Source: Elephas maximus indicus (lineage: Eukaryota; Chordata; Mammalia; Proboscidea; Elephantidae). Taken from it: DNA of 64,000 bases. The stretch spans positions 105,290,480-105,354,479 of the forward strand of contig NC_064825.1 of NCBI RefSeq assembly GCF_024166365.1, written 5' to 3'. Positions 11,886 to 23,600 of the stretch are shown piece after piece (position 1 is the stretch's first letter; each line of letters begins with the position of its first letter). The notes under the pieces were generated by a model. That model saw nothing but the letters and a program-made list of their open reading frames with translations, was not told the origin of the DNA and searched no databases. Position numbers and translations under genes: made by a program.

Positions 11886-14800
11886 CCCCCACGTGTCTCT
11901 CAGTTTGTCATACCGTGGGGGTTTGTGTGTTGCTGAGTTGCTGGAAGCTATGCCACCGGTATTCAGATACCAGCAGGGTCACCCATGGAGGACAGGTTTC
12001 AGCTGAGCTTCCAGACTAAGACAGACTAGGAAGAAGGATGTGGCAGTCTACTTATGAAAACCATTAGCCAGTGAAAACCTTATGAATAGAAGCAGAACAT
12101 TGTCTGATATAGTGCTGGAAAATGTGCCCTCCAGGTTGGAAGGCACTCAAAAGACAACCAGGGAAAAGCTGCTTCCTCAAAGTAGAGTCGACCTTAATGA
12201 CATGGATGGAGTAAAGCTTTAGGGATCTTCATTTGCTGATGTGGCACAACTCAAAATGAGAAGAAGTAGCTGCAAACATTGATTAATAATCGGAACCTGG
12301 AATGTATGAAGTATGAATCTAGGAAAATTGGAAATCATCAAAAATGAAATGGAACTCATAAACATTGATATCCTAGGCCTTAGTGAACTGAAATGGACTG
12401 GTATTGGCCATTTTGAATCTGACAATCATATAGTCTACTATGCTGGGAATGACAACTCGAAGAGGAATGGTGTTGCATTCATCGCCAAAAAAGAACATTT
12501 CAAGATCCCTACTGAAGTACATTGCTGTCAGTAACAGGATAATATCCATACGACTATTATTCAAATTTACACACCAACCACTAGGGCCAAAGATGAAGAA
12601 ATAGAAGACGTTTATCAGCTGCTACAGTCTGAAATTGATCCAACATGCTATCAAGATTCATTGAAAATTACCGGCGACTGGAATGCAAAAGTTGGAAACA
12701 AAGAAGAAGGATCAGTAGTTGGAAAATATGGCCTTGGTGATAGAAACAATGCTGGAGATTGAATGATAGAATTTTGAAAGACCAACGACTTCTTCATTGC
12801 AAATACTTTCTTTCACCACCATAAACGGCGACTATACACATGGACCTCGCCAGATGGAACACACAGAAATAAAGTTGACTACATGTGGAAAGAGATGATG
12901 GAAAAGCTCAATATCATCAGTCAGAAGAAGGCCAGGGGCTGACTGTGGAACAGACCATATATTGCTCATATGCTAGTTCAAGCTGAAACTGAAGAAAATC
13001 AGAGCAAGTCCACAACAGCCAAAATATGACCTTGAGTGTATCCCACCTGAATTTAGAGACCATCTGAAGAATAGATTTGATGCATTGAACACTAGTGACC
13101 CAAGACCAGATGAGTTGTGGAATGACATCAAGGACATCATCCATGAAGAAAGCAAGAGGTCACTGAAAAGACAGGAAAGAAAGAAAAGACCAAGATGGAT
13201 GTCAGAGGAGAGTCTGAAACTTGCTCTTGAGCGTCTAGCAGCTAAAGGAAAAGGAAGAACTGATGAAGTAAGAGAACCAAACAGAAGATTTCAAAGGGCT
13301 TCTCGAGAAGACAAAGTATTCTAATGACATGTACAAAGAGCTAGAAATGGAAAACCAAAAGGGAAGAACACGCCTGGCGTTTCTCAAGCTGAAAGAACTG
13401 AAGAAAAAATTCAGGCCTCGAGTTGCAATAGTGAAGGATTCCATGGGGAAAATATTAAACGATGCAGGAAGCATCAAAAGAAGATGGAAGGAGTACACAG
13501 AGTCATTATACCAAAAAGAATTAGTCGATATTCAACCATTTCAAGGGGTGGCATATGATCAGGAACCGATGGTACTGAAGGAAGACGTCCAAGATGCTCT
13601 GAAGGCACTGGCAAAAAACAAGGCTCCAGGAATTGATGGAATATTAATTGAGATGTTTCAACAAACAGATGCAGCGCTGGAGGTGCTCGCTCGTTTGTGC
13701 CAAGAAATATGGAAGATAGCTTCCTGGCCAACTGACTGGAAGAGATCCATATTTATGCCTATTCCCAAGAAAGGTGATCCAACCGAATGTGGAAATTATA
13801 GAACAATATCATTAATATCACATGCAAACAAAATTTTGATGCAGATCCTTCAGAAATGGCTGCAGCAGTATATCAACAGGGAACTTCAGGCTGGTTTCAG
13901 AAGGAGACATGGAACCAGAGATATCATTGCTGATGTCAGATCAATCCTGGCTGAAAGCAGAGAATACCAGAAGGATGTTTACCTGTGTTTTATTGACTAT
14001 GCAAAGGCATTCCACAGTGTGGATCATAACAAACTATGATTAATACTGCAAAGAATGGGAATTCCAGAACACTTAACTGTGCTCATGGGGAACCTTTACA
14101 TAGATCAAGAGGCAGCTGTTCAAACAGAACAAGGGGATACTGATTGGTTTAAAGTAAGCAAAGGTGTGCGTCAGGGTTGTATTCTTTCACCATACCTATT
14201 TAATCTGTGTGCTGAACAAATAATACGAGAAGCTGGACTATATGAAGAAGAACGAGGCAACAGGATTGGAGAAAGATTCATTAGCAACCTGTGTTATGCA
14301 GATGACACAACCTTCCTTGGTCAAAGTGAAAGGGCTTGAAGCACTTACTAAAGCGCATCCAAGACCACAGGCTTCAGTATGAATTACGCTTCAACATGAA
14401 GAAAACAAAAATCCTCACAACTGGACCAATGAGCAACATCATGATAAATGGAGAAAAGATTGAAGTTGTCAAGGATTTCATTTTACTTGAATCCACAATC
14501 AACAGCCATGGAAGCAGCAGTCAAGAAATCAAAAGACGCCTTGCATTGGGCAAAGGACCTCTTCAAAGTGTTGAAAAGCAAAGATGTCACCCTGAAGACT
14601 AAGGTGCGCCTGACTCAAGCCGTGGTATTTTCAATCCCATCATACGCATGTGAAAGCTGGACAATGAATAAGGAAGACCGAACAAGAGTTGATGCCTTTG
14701 AATTGTGCGGTTGGTGAAGAATATTGAATATACCATGGACTGACAAAAGAAAGAACAAACCTGTCTTGGAAGAAGCAGGGCCAGAATTCTCCTTAGAGAC

Positions 14801-15069
14801 AAGGATGGCAAGACTGCGTCTTACATACTTTGGACATGTTGTCAGAAGGGATCAGTCCCTGGAGAAGGACATCATGCTTGGCAGAGTACAGGGTCAGCAG
14901 AAAAGACAAAGACCCTCAACGAGGTGGATTGACACAGTGGCAGCAACAATGAGCTCAAGTATAACAGTCATTGTAAGGATGGCGCAAGACTGGGCAGTGT
15001 TTCATTCTGTTTTGCGTAGGGTCGCTATGATTCAGAACCGACTCGATGACACCTAACAACAACAACAAC
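11886..15069 (+). mobile_element. near-complete RTE-type LINE inserted into L1 (RTE1_LA-like)
   Basis: About 3.18 kb, near the full length expected for an RTE. A 5' UTR precedes an apurinic-type endonuclease (GLSELKWTG, AGNDNSKRNGVAFI, QIYTPTT-like, ITGDWNAK-like), then a linker and a reverse transcriptase (NKAPGIDG, WPTDWKRSIFMPIPKKGDP, NYRTISLIS, VRQGCILSPYLFNL, and NLCYADDTT with the YADD catalytic site), then a C-terminal stretch (VWSIPSYACESW-like, YFGHVVRRDQSLEKDIMLG). It ends in gactcgatgacacctaacaa repeats. It is flanked by aattctgttct (11875-11885) and aattctattct (15070-15080). The ORF is broken by several stops (some consistent with CGA to TGA decay) and at least one frameshift near 14336, so it is inactive. 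The ORFs between 12313 and 15056 all belong to it. Confidence 0.95.
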
Positions 15070-16662
15070 AATTCTATTCTATGGGTCTGTGTGTCTATCA
15101 TTGAACCAGTACCAGGCTGTTTTGATTATAGTGGTTGTACACTACCTTTTGATATCAGAGAGTGTGTGGCCTCCTGCTTTGTTCTTTTTCTTTGCATTGT
15201 TTTGGCTATTTGAGGTTTCTTTCCTTTCCACACGAAGTTGGTTACTAGTTATTCCATTTAAGTGAAGAACGTTGTTGGGATTTGTATTGGGATTGAATTG
15301 TGTCCGTAGATCGCTTTAGGTAGAATTGACATTTTCAGTTGAATCTTTCCAATCCATGAGCATGGAATTTCTTTCCATTTTTGTAGGTCTTTACAATCTA
15401 TTGTAATAATGTTTTATAATTATCATTGTGTAAGTCTTTTATGTCTTTCTTTAGGTTAATTCCCAGGTATTTTATTGACTTGATACTATTGCAAATTGTT
15501 TTGTTTTCTTATTTCATTTTTCAGAGTTGTCTTTGTTAGTATAGAGGAACCCAAGTCATTTTTACACGTTGATCTTGTACCCTGCAGTTTTGCTAAATCC
15601 TTCTATTAATTCTGGCAGGTTTTTTTTTTTTTTTTAATGGAATCTTTAGGGTCTTGTATGTATAGGATCATGTCATCTGCAAATACAGATCATTTTACTT
15701 CTTCCTTTCTGATTTGGATACAATTATTTCTCTTTCTTTTCCTGTTGCTCTGGCTAGGACTTCCAGTACAATGATGAATAAGAGTGGTGATAATGGGCAT
15801 CCTTGTTTCATTCTCATTCTAAACAGAAGATTCTAAGTCTTTCTCCTTTTACTATAAGGTTGACTTCTGTTTTTGCATATATTGCATATGTCCTTAATCA
15901 TGTTGAGAAATTTTTCTTCTATTCCTATTTTGCCGAAAGTTTTTATCAGGAAAACGTTGTTGAATTTTTATCAAATGCCTTTTCTGCATTAACTGGTATG
16001 ATCATGTCATTCTTTTCCTTTGTTTTGCTTACACAGGAGATTGTACTGATTGATTTTCTAATGTTGAACCACCCTTGTAATCCTGGTATGAAACCCACTT
16101 AATCATGGTAATTTTTAGTCTCTTGGCTAGAATTCACGGAAAAAATTGGTTACATGTACATAAAGGATATTGGTGTGTATCGTGTGTGTGATGTCTTTGA
16201 CTGGCTTAGGTATCAGAGTTATGCTGGCTTCACAGAAAGAAATTGGAGAAATTAGTAGTGTTCTTTCCTCTTCTATATTTTTGAAAAGATTAAGTAGGAT
16301 TGATGTCAACTCTTCTTTGAATGTTTGGTAGTGTTCCATCTGGTCATGGGCTTTTTTTTTTCCCCCTTTTTTAGTAGTGTCTTCTATCTCTTCTTTGTAA
16401 TGGGTCTGTTTAAAATTTCTACCTCTCTGTGTTAGTTTGGGTAGGTAGTGCTTTTCTAAGAATTTGTCTCTTTCATCTATATTTTCAAATCTCTTGGAGT
16501 ACATTTTTTCATAGTAGTTAGTTATGATCTTCTTTATCTCTGTTGGGTCAGTTATAATGTCATCAGTTTCTTTTCTTCATTTGGTTATCTGACCATTTTT
16601 TTAATCTAGTGTTTTGTCTATTTTATTAATTCTTTGCATATGCCCTTAAGAAACCATCTTCT

Positions 16663-17242
16663 TCTCGACAACTAAGAACCCAAGAGACAGAAAGGGCCAC
16701 TTGAACCAGAGACCTACAATATCCTGAGACCAGAAGAACTAGTTGGTGCCCGGCCACAATCGATGTCTGCCCTGTCAGGGAACACAACAGACAACTCCTG
16801 AGGGAGCAGGAGACCAATGGGATGCAGACCCCAAATTCTCATTAAAAGACCACACCTAATGGTATGATTGCGACTAGAGGAATCCCAGAGACAATGCTCC
16901 CCAGAACTTCTGATGGCACAGGACAGGAACCATCCCCGAAGACAAATCATCAGGCATGAAAAGGACTGGTCAGTGGGGGGGAGAGAGATACTGATGAAGA
17001 GTGAGCTAATTAAATCAGGTGGACACAGGAGAGTGTGTTGGCAACTCTTGACTGGAGGGGGGATGGGAAGATAGAGAGAGAGGGAAGAAGGTAAAATTGG
17101 CACGAAACGAGAGACTGTAAGGGCTGACTCAATAGGGGGAGAGCAAGTGGGAGAAGGGAGTAAGATGTATGTAAACCTACATGTGACAGACTGATTGGAA
17201 TGGTAAATGTTCACTTGAAGCTTAAAAAAAAAAAAAAAAAAA
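16663..17242 (+). mobile_element. 5'-truncated young L1 (3' UTR) with poly-A and target-site duplication
   Basis: About 580 bp in the + orientation, opposite to its host L1. It starts within an L1 3' end (ccagaagaactagttggtgcc, ggaatcccagagacaatg, gagctaattaaatcaggtgg) and ends gttcacttgaagctt plus a pure poly-A run of about 20. The duplication aagaaaccatcttct is perfect (16648-16662 and 17243-17257). The perfect duplication and intact poly-A make it one of the youngest insertions here. Confidence 0.93.
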
Positions 17243-17602
17243 AAGAAACCATCTTCTGGTTTAGTCAATTCTTTTTGATGTTCTTCTATTTCATTTATAT
17301 CTACCCTGATCTTAATTCTTTTCCTTTTTTCTGGTTGCCTTTGACTTCTTTTGAGCTTCCTTTTCTATTTGTTCGGTTCTCAGTTTAAGTTAATGATTTT
17401 GGATCATTCTTTTTTAATGTATTTATTGCTATAAATGTCCTTATGAGTACTACTTTAACTGTGTACCAAAAAGTTTTGATATTTTGAGTGTTATTTTCAT
17501 ATGACTTTAATAAAACTTATTTATTTTGATTTGTTGTGATTGAAAATATACAGAGGAGAACATACAACAGTTCAACAGTTTCTATATGTACAGTTCAGGC
17601 AT

Positions 17603-19888
17603 TGTCATGGATTGAATTGTGTCCCCCAAAATTGTGTGTGAACTTGGCTAGGCAATGATTGCCACAATTGTGTGAGGGTCCAAAATTTTGTCATATGATG
17701 TGATTTTCCTATGTGTTGTAAGTTCTACCTTTATGATGTTAATGAGCAAGTTTAAAGGCAGTTATGTTAATGAGGCAGGACTCAAGCTCCAATATTAGAT
17801 TGTGCCTTGAGTCAATCTTTTTTGAGATATAAAAGAGAGAAGCAAGCAGAGAGACAGAAGGAGCTCAAATCACCAAGAAAGTATTGCCAGGAGCAGAATG
17901 CATCCTTTTGACTGAGGGTCACTGAGCCGAAAAGCAACTAGGCCAGAAGAAGATTGATGACAACAGAGCCAACAGAGAGAGAATATCTTCCCTGGAGCTG
18001 GCACCATGAATTCTGACTCTAGCCTCCTAAACCATGAGAGAATAAATTTGTCTTAATTAAAGCCATCCACTTGTGGTATTTTTGTTATAGCAGCACTAGA
18101 AAATTAAGAATTTGGTACTGAGAGTAGGGTGCTTCTCTAACAGATACCTAAAATGTGGAAGCTATTTGGAAACTGTGAATGGGTAGAGGCTGGAAGATTT
18201 TTGAAGTCCCTAGTAGTAAAAGTCTAGGTTGCCTTAAAGGGACTGTTGTTAGGATTATGGAAGTCAAGACAATTCTGCTGAGGACTCAGAAGGAAATGAG
18301 GAGAGCTGTTACACTGGAGATGGTGCAAATGTTGAGAAACAGTAGCAGACTCAGGAGACTGGTGAGAGACAGCATTGGAGCTGACCCGAGGAATGAAAGA
18401 GCTGAGTGTCTTTGCACTGTAGGCGTTCTGGAAGAATGAGGTGCCATTGGCCACTTATTGGTGAAGCTAGGTTTACTAACCTATGGAGCAAGAAAGCTAA
18501 GAGCCTTCCCAAGGTTATAGGCAGAGTGAGGTGACTAATGGCAATTACTGGTGGAGCTAAAGAGCTTTGGAACACCTGCCATAGCAGGGAAGATGCAGGT
18601 GGCAAGGCCTGAGAGGCTGAGAGGCCAAGGAACCATGGAAGCGGAAGCTGAAAAGACTAGGAAAATAGGAAGCAGAGCTGGCTCTGTTTCAAAGAGTAGG
18701 TCCACCACTTCTGGAGCTTCTAAGCATAGGGCCACAGATTTCTAGGTATCAAAGAGTCATATCTTGATCAGCTTGGTGCCGTTCATGAGTATCAGTGGGA
18801 TAGGGCCAGGTCTACTGCTCAAAGCTGAGGGGATGAGGCTGCCATGCACACGGGGCAGAAGAATGGCAGCGCCTGCTGGGGCAGACTTGGCAGGGTTACG
18901 ACTCAGAGGTGCTAGGAAAATGTGGCTACCCATATCCAAGGGAGTAGCTTTGTCTTTTTGGTGGGCTTGGAAAGTGGAGCTGAAACCTAGAGCCAAGGGG
19001 CCTCCACACAGAATCTGGATAGTATGGCCAGCACCAAGATTCTGGAGGGCAGGGTGATTGCCTAAATGGTCTCAGAGAATAGAGAAAAATTTTTAGAACT
19101 TGGGAGCTAATGCAAGGTGTTCTGCTGACTTGTGTGGTACCTGTTATTCCTTTTTCTGTCCAATTTCTTCCATTTGTAATGGAAATGTCTAGCTTGTGCC
19201 TGTTCCACCACTGTACTTTGGAAGTAGATAACTTGTGTATTTGATTTTACAGATGAACAGGAATTTTTGGATTTTGGACTTGGCATTGATTTAAGACTTC
19301 TCCTATGATCTGAGGGGGAGTACGTGTTTTACATGTGGCAAGGACATGAATTTGTGGGAACAAATTGGTGGAATGTCATGAACTGAATAGTGTGCCCCAA
19401 AAATGTGTGTCAAATTGGCTAGGCCATGATTGCCAGTTTCGTGTGATGGCCCACCATTATGTCATCTGATGTGATTTTTCTATGTGTTGTAAATCCTACC
19501 TCTATGATATTAATGGGGCAAGATTAGGGGCAGTTACGTTAATGAGGCATTACTCAGTCTACCAGATTAGGTTGTTTCTTGAGTCAATCGCTTTTGAGGC
19601 ATAAAAGAAAGAAGCAGGGAGACAGAAAGACTTAAAACTATCAAGAAATCAGTGTCATGAGCAGAGCACATCCTTTGGACCTGGAGATCCTGAGCTGAAG
19701 CTCTCCTAGAACAGAAGACTGATTACAAGGATCTTCCACCAGAGCCTACAAAATGAGAAAGACTTCCCCTGGAGCTAGCACCTTGAATTTGAACTTCTAG
19801 CCTCCTAAACTGTGAGAGAATAAATTTCTTTTGTTAAAGCCATCCACTTGTGGTGTTTCTGCTATAACAGCACTAGGTAACTAAGACA
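17603..19888 (+). mobile_element. ERVL-MaLR fossil with both LTRs
   Basis: LTR-internal-LTR structure. The 5' LTR is about 17603-18110, the internal region about 18111-19373 and the 3' LTR about 19374-19888. The LTRs start tgtcatg, carry gtgatttt.ctatgtgttgtaa and end near taagaca. The internal region opens ttggtactgagagtagggtgc, as in MST/MLT-type MaLRs. Flanks ggcat and gacat fit a 5-bp target duplication. MaLRs are non-autonomous and have no env. This copy is broken, with LTRs clearly diverged from each other, which implies an old insertion. ORFs inside (18179-19057) are not genes. Confidence 0.85.
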
Positions 19889-21291
19889 GACATTGATTAC
19901 ATTCTTTGAAATATGCAACCATTCTCATTTTCTTTGTTTTTCCTCCCTTACTAACAAACTTACCACCCCCTAAGATTCCTATGTAATCTTTTGTGTTGCT
20001 GTTGTCACTTTGATTCAATATAGATAGTTCTTAAAAAAAGCATAATCTCAAGGAAAACTTTTTTTAATAGTTAAACTAAACTATTGTTTGGTTTTGAGAA
20101 GACTTTAGGGGATCTTTTGGTCTTAAGGTTTATAAATTATCTCAGGGTTATAGTTCTGGTGTTCATTCAGCCTACAAGGCTTCAGAAAATCTGGAGTCCA
20201 TGAGAATTTAAAATTCTGCCCTAAATTTTCCCCCTTTTGATCAGAATTTTTCTAAAGAATTTTTGATTAAAATGTTCAGCAATAGTAGCCAGAAACCAAC
20301 CAGTTTTTTCTAGTCTCATGGCAAGGGAGGCAGTTGTTCAAGGAAGCAATTAGCCACAGATTCCATTTCTTTCTCCTTTTTCTTATTTTCCTTCTTCTTC
20401 TATTATTCTAGATAAAAAGAGACCAATCATGGCTTGGAAGGCCACTTGCCTGTTTTTTATATCGTAGGCACTGTGCACCAAGCCAGGGAGTAGAATGGAA
20501 ACATGAAACACGTCATTTGGCCAATTAACTGAAATCTCCCTTTGTATCCATGACCCTACATCCCCAAAAAAAGGAATCAAATCCTATGAATTTTCATTTG
20601 TATATAATCAGCCTCAGCAGCTACTCTTTTTTTTTTTTTTTGTCATTGTTGTAAATGTATCTATTGCAGAACTTTTGCCAATTCAATTTTTTACAGGTGT
20701 ACAACTTATCGAGAGCAATTACAATAATCGGCTGTACAAATTTACCATTCGTCAAGAGATATTTCCATCACCATTAACCGTTTTCCCATCCCTCCCTCAC
20801 CTGGTAATCACTAATAAACTTTGCTTTCTATGCATTTGTCTTTTCTTGTCTTTTTACTTAGTAGAGGTAATGCAGTATTTGTCCTTTTGTGATTGACTGA
20901 TTTCATACAGCTTAATGTCTTCCAGCTGCACCCATATTGTAGCATGTATCAAGACATTATTTCTCCTTCTGACTGATATTCTATTGTATTTTGTGTGTCT
21001 CTTGATCTGTTAATGGACAATTAGTTTGCTTCCACCTCTTGCTTATTATGACTATTGCTGCAATGAATACTGCTGTACAAGTCTCTACTTTCAAGTCTTT
21101 TGGGTATACACCTAGGAGTGGAATTGCTAGGTCATATGATAGTTCTAGTTTCAGTTGTTTGAGGAACCACCACACCGTTATCTACAAAGGCTGTACAATT
21201 TCACATTTCCACCGGTAATGGATAAAGTTTCCAGTTTTCCCATAACCTTGCCAATATTTGCTTTTTTTTTTTTTTTATATTAGCCATCTTA

Positions 21292-21453
21292 AACCAAAAA
21301 CCAAACCTGTTGCTGTATAGTCAGTTCTGACTCAAAATGACCCTATAAGACAGGTACAAATGCACCATCATTTCCAAGGATAGACTGGTGGATTCAAACT
21401 GCTGAACTCATGGTTAGCAGTCAAGCTGCTAACCACTTCACCAACAGGACTCC
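21292..21453 (-). mobile_element. AfroSINE with near-perfect target-site duplication
   Basis: The reverse complement of a complete AfroSINE (tagtcagttctgactcaaaatgacc ... gctgctaaccacttcaccaac). The L1 target attagccatctta on the left is repeated as attagcaatctta on the right, and L1 sequence continues across the element. Confidence 0.9.
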
Positions 21454-21639
21454 ATTAGCAATCTTAGTGGGAATGAAATTATATCTCATATTGTTTTTGA
21501 TTTGTATCTCTGTGATGACTAATGACATCAAGCATCTTTTCATGTGTTTGGTGGCCATTTGGCAAAATGTCTACTCACATCCTTTGGTGGTGGTGTGCTT
21601 AATTAATGAATTTATTTTTATTCAACTTAATAGTATATT

Positions 21640-22147
21640 TGACAAAGCAATGAGTTGGTAGTGTTTTGTTGCTAACCAAAGTTATTTTGATAATAATTAT
21701 TTTGGAATGAACTAATTCCAAAACCTTGGCATCGGGCTTGTAATAAACCTGTATCAAGAAGGCTAGTGTATTCTAGGAGACACAATGCCTTGTCTCTTTA
21801 TTGCCTGTCTGAACAAATACACTGAATTCTATTTCATCTTAGGATGCTTGTAAATGGATCTGCTTAAACTATCACCCACAAGATCAATAAATTTTATGAC
21901 TGAGTGTGTTGTCTTCTCTCTCAATTAAATGTGGGCAATAAAGATATTGAGAGGATGATGCCAACACACTATAGAAAGAGGTTTTTCTTATTTCTTAATT
22001 CATATGGCATTGAATGACTTGCATTTAAAGTTATTTCTGTTTTGTGTCACTGGTGGTTTTCAAATATGTGGAGGAGAGAGAGAGTCTCTGTTGGGAGACA
22101 CAGAAGATGTGCTGTGTGGGAAAAGGGGAATAAATTTTTTGACAATT
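21640..22147. other. intergenic, no feature recognised
   Basis: AT-rich sequence between the old L1 and unit B. I see no gene or clear repeat apart from a gagagagagag run near 22076. Confidence 0.4.
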
Positions 22148-22707
22148 TTGTTCCTTGGGTTCTGTGAATTCTATGAATGAGATGCCTTGCAATTGAAACA
22201 ATCAGATCATGTTGAAAAGGAGAGGTGAAAAGAATCATATCATTGCATACATGAAGATACAGAGGCCCAAGGAATTCCTGATTTAGAGAAATTTCACATA
22301 ACCAGAAATGACTCATTTAGGACAGAAACTTAGCTCTTTTGACTCTAATTCTACTGTACTTTGGCCCTATTATCTCTGAGGCTGTTTGTCTGAGAGGTCA
22401 TGAATATTAAATTGCCTTTCAGAATGGACAATCTCTGAAGCCATTTCAATATTCCTAGATTATACTTAAATATTAGTTACTCAAAAGTATCATTACTGGT
22501 AGTATCAGGTCTGGAAATATTTTTAAGATTTGCTCTGTTTAGTTCACATTTATTAGGACCAGGATGAGTGTAATACAAAATTCATCTGGGATTCTCAAGG
22601 AGTCATAATATAATACTTCTGCTTTAATGTTCATACAAATTGAATAAACAATCACAGATATTCAGGAAAAAAAAGACAAAAAAATCAAATTAGAATAGGT
22701 GGCTAAT

Positions 22708-23490
22708 CCTGTTGATGTTATTGGATGCTATAGAGTCAGTTGCCACTCACAGCGACACCATGCATAACAGAATGAAACACTGCTCAGACCTGTGCCATCC
22801 TCACAATTGTTGCTATGCTTGAGCCCATTGTTGCAGCCACTGTGTCAGTCCATCTCCTTGAGGGTCTCCCTTTTTTTCACTGACCCTGTACTTTTACCAA
22901 GCATGATGTCCTTCTCCAGGGACTGATCCCTTCTGATAATATGTCCAAAGTATGTGAGACATAATCTCACCATCTTTGCTTCTAAGGAGCATTCTGGTTG
23001 TACTTCTTCTAAGACAGATTTTTTCCTTCTTTTGGCAGCCCATGGTATATTCGATTTTCTTCACCAACACCACAATTCAAAAGCATCAATTCTTCTTTTG
23101 TCTTCCTTATTCATTGTTCAGCTTTCATATGCATATTGAGACGATTGAAAACACCATGGCTTGGGTCAGTCCACCTTAGTCTTCAAGTTGACATCTTTGC
23201 TTTTCAACACTTTAAAGAGGTCCTGTGCAGCAGATTCGTCCAATGCAATGTGTCTTTTGATTTCTTGACTGCTGCTTCCATGGGTGTTGATTGTGTATCC
23301 AAGTAAAATGAAATCCTTGACAACTCCAATCTTTTCTCCATTTATCATGCTGTTACTTATTGGTCCATTTGTGAGGATTTTTTTCTTTTATGTTGAGGTA
23401 CAATCCATACTGAAGGCTGTGATCTCTGACCTTCATCAGTAAGTGCTTCAAGTCCTCTTTATTTTCAGCAAGCACAACAAACTGACAGAT
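22708..23490 (-). mobile_element. RTE LINE 3' fragment
   Basis: Antisense RTE 3' end: gctatagagtcagttgccactc, ccatcctcacaattgttgc, aagcatgatgtccttctccagggactgatccc and so on up to the region after the YADD motif. 5'-truncated, absent from the matching place in unit A. Confidence 0.88.
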
Positions 23491-23540
23491 GCATGGGGTA
23501 AACAGGCTAATCCTACATAGTTTAAAATAAATTTTAAAAT

Positions 23541-23600
23541 GCCTTTGGAGTCACTGTGAATCAGAATTGACTCAACAACAATGGGTTTGTATTTCTTTGG
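23541..23600 (+). mobile_element. AfroSINE 3' tail fragment
   Basis: ggagtcactgtgaatcagaa then ttgactcaacaacaatgggtttg matches the AfroSINE 3' end only. Confidence 0.6.

Larger units (their letters stand above)
8895..17507 (-). mobile_element. old L1 LINE, antisense, interrupted by several later insertions
   Basis: Reads antisense from an L1 3' UTR (acattagttatatttatcacaatgtg near 9145) through the ORF2 3' end (gctattatgaataaagcagcag near 10388, gattgctggatcatagggtag near 10480) to more 5' ORF2 (accagtaccaggctgttttgatt near 15106, cttgtttcattctcattct near 15802) and ends near 17507. About 4.3 kb of L1 remains once insertions are removed: an ERVL-type LTR, an AfroSINE tail, a near-complete RTE and a young L1 piece. 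The coding frames are heavily decayed. Confidence 0.85.
17508..21640 (-). mobile_element. second old L1 LINE, antisense, interrupted by a MaLR fossil and an AfroSINE
   Basis: Starts with an L1 3' UTR read antisense (gttgtgattgaaaatatacag near 17535; attacattctttgaaatatgcaacc after the MaLR) and passes into antisense ORF2 (actattgctgcaatgaatac near 21050, ggaattgctaggtcatatg near 21120, then agtgggaatgaaattatatctc after the SINE). About 1.7 kb remains; it fades out near 21640. Confidence 0.8.

Noticed and set aside
12313-15056. String of ORFs with reverse transcriptase similarity as host genes
   Set aside because: They are pieces of one decayed RTE LINE with terminal features and a target duplication, not a domesticated gene; the frame is broken several times.
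16127-16504. 125-residue lysine-rich minus-strand ORF
   Set aside because: It is a decayed piece of L1 ORF2 on the coding strand of the old antisense L1.
16714-17268. 184-residue minus-strand ORF
   Set aside because: It is the antisense of a young L1 3' UTR, and the FFFFF stretch is the reversed poly-A.
18179-19057. Several ORFs of 60-97 residues
   Set aside because: They lie inside the MaLR fossil, whose internal region is non-autonomous. Not genes.
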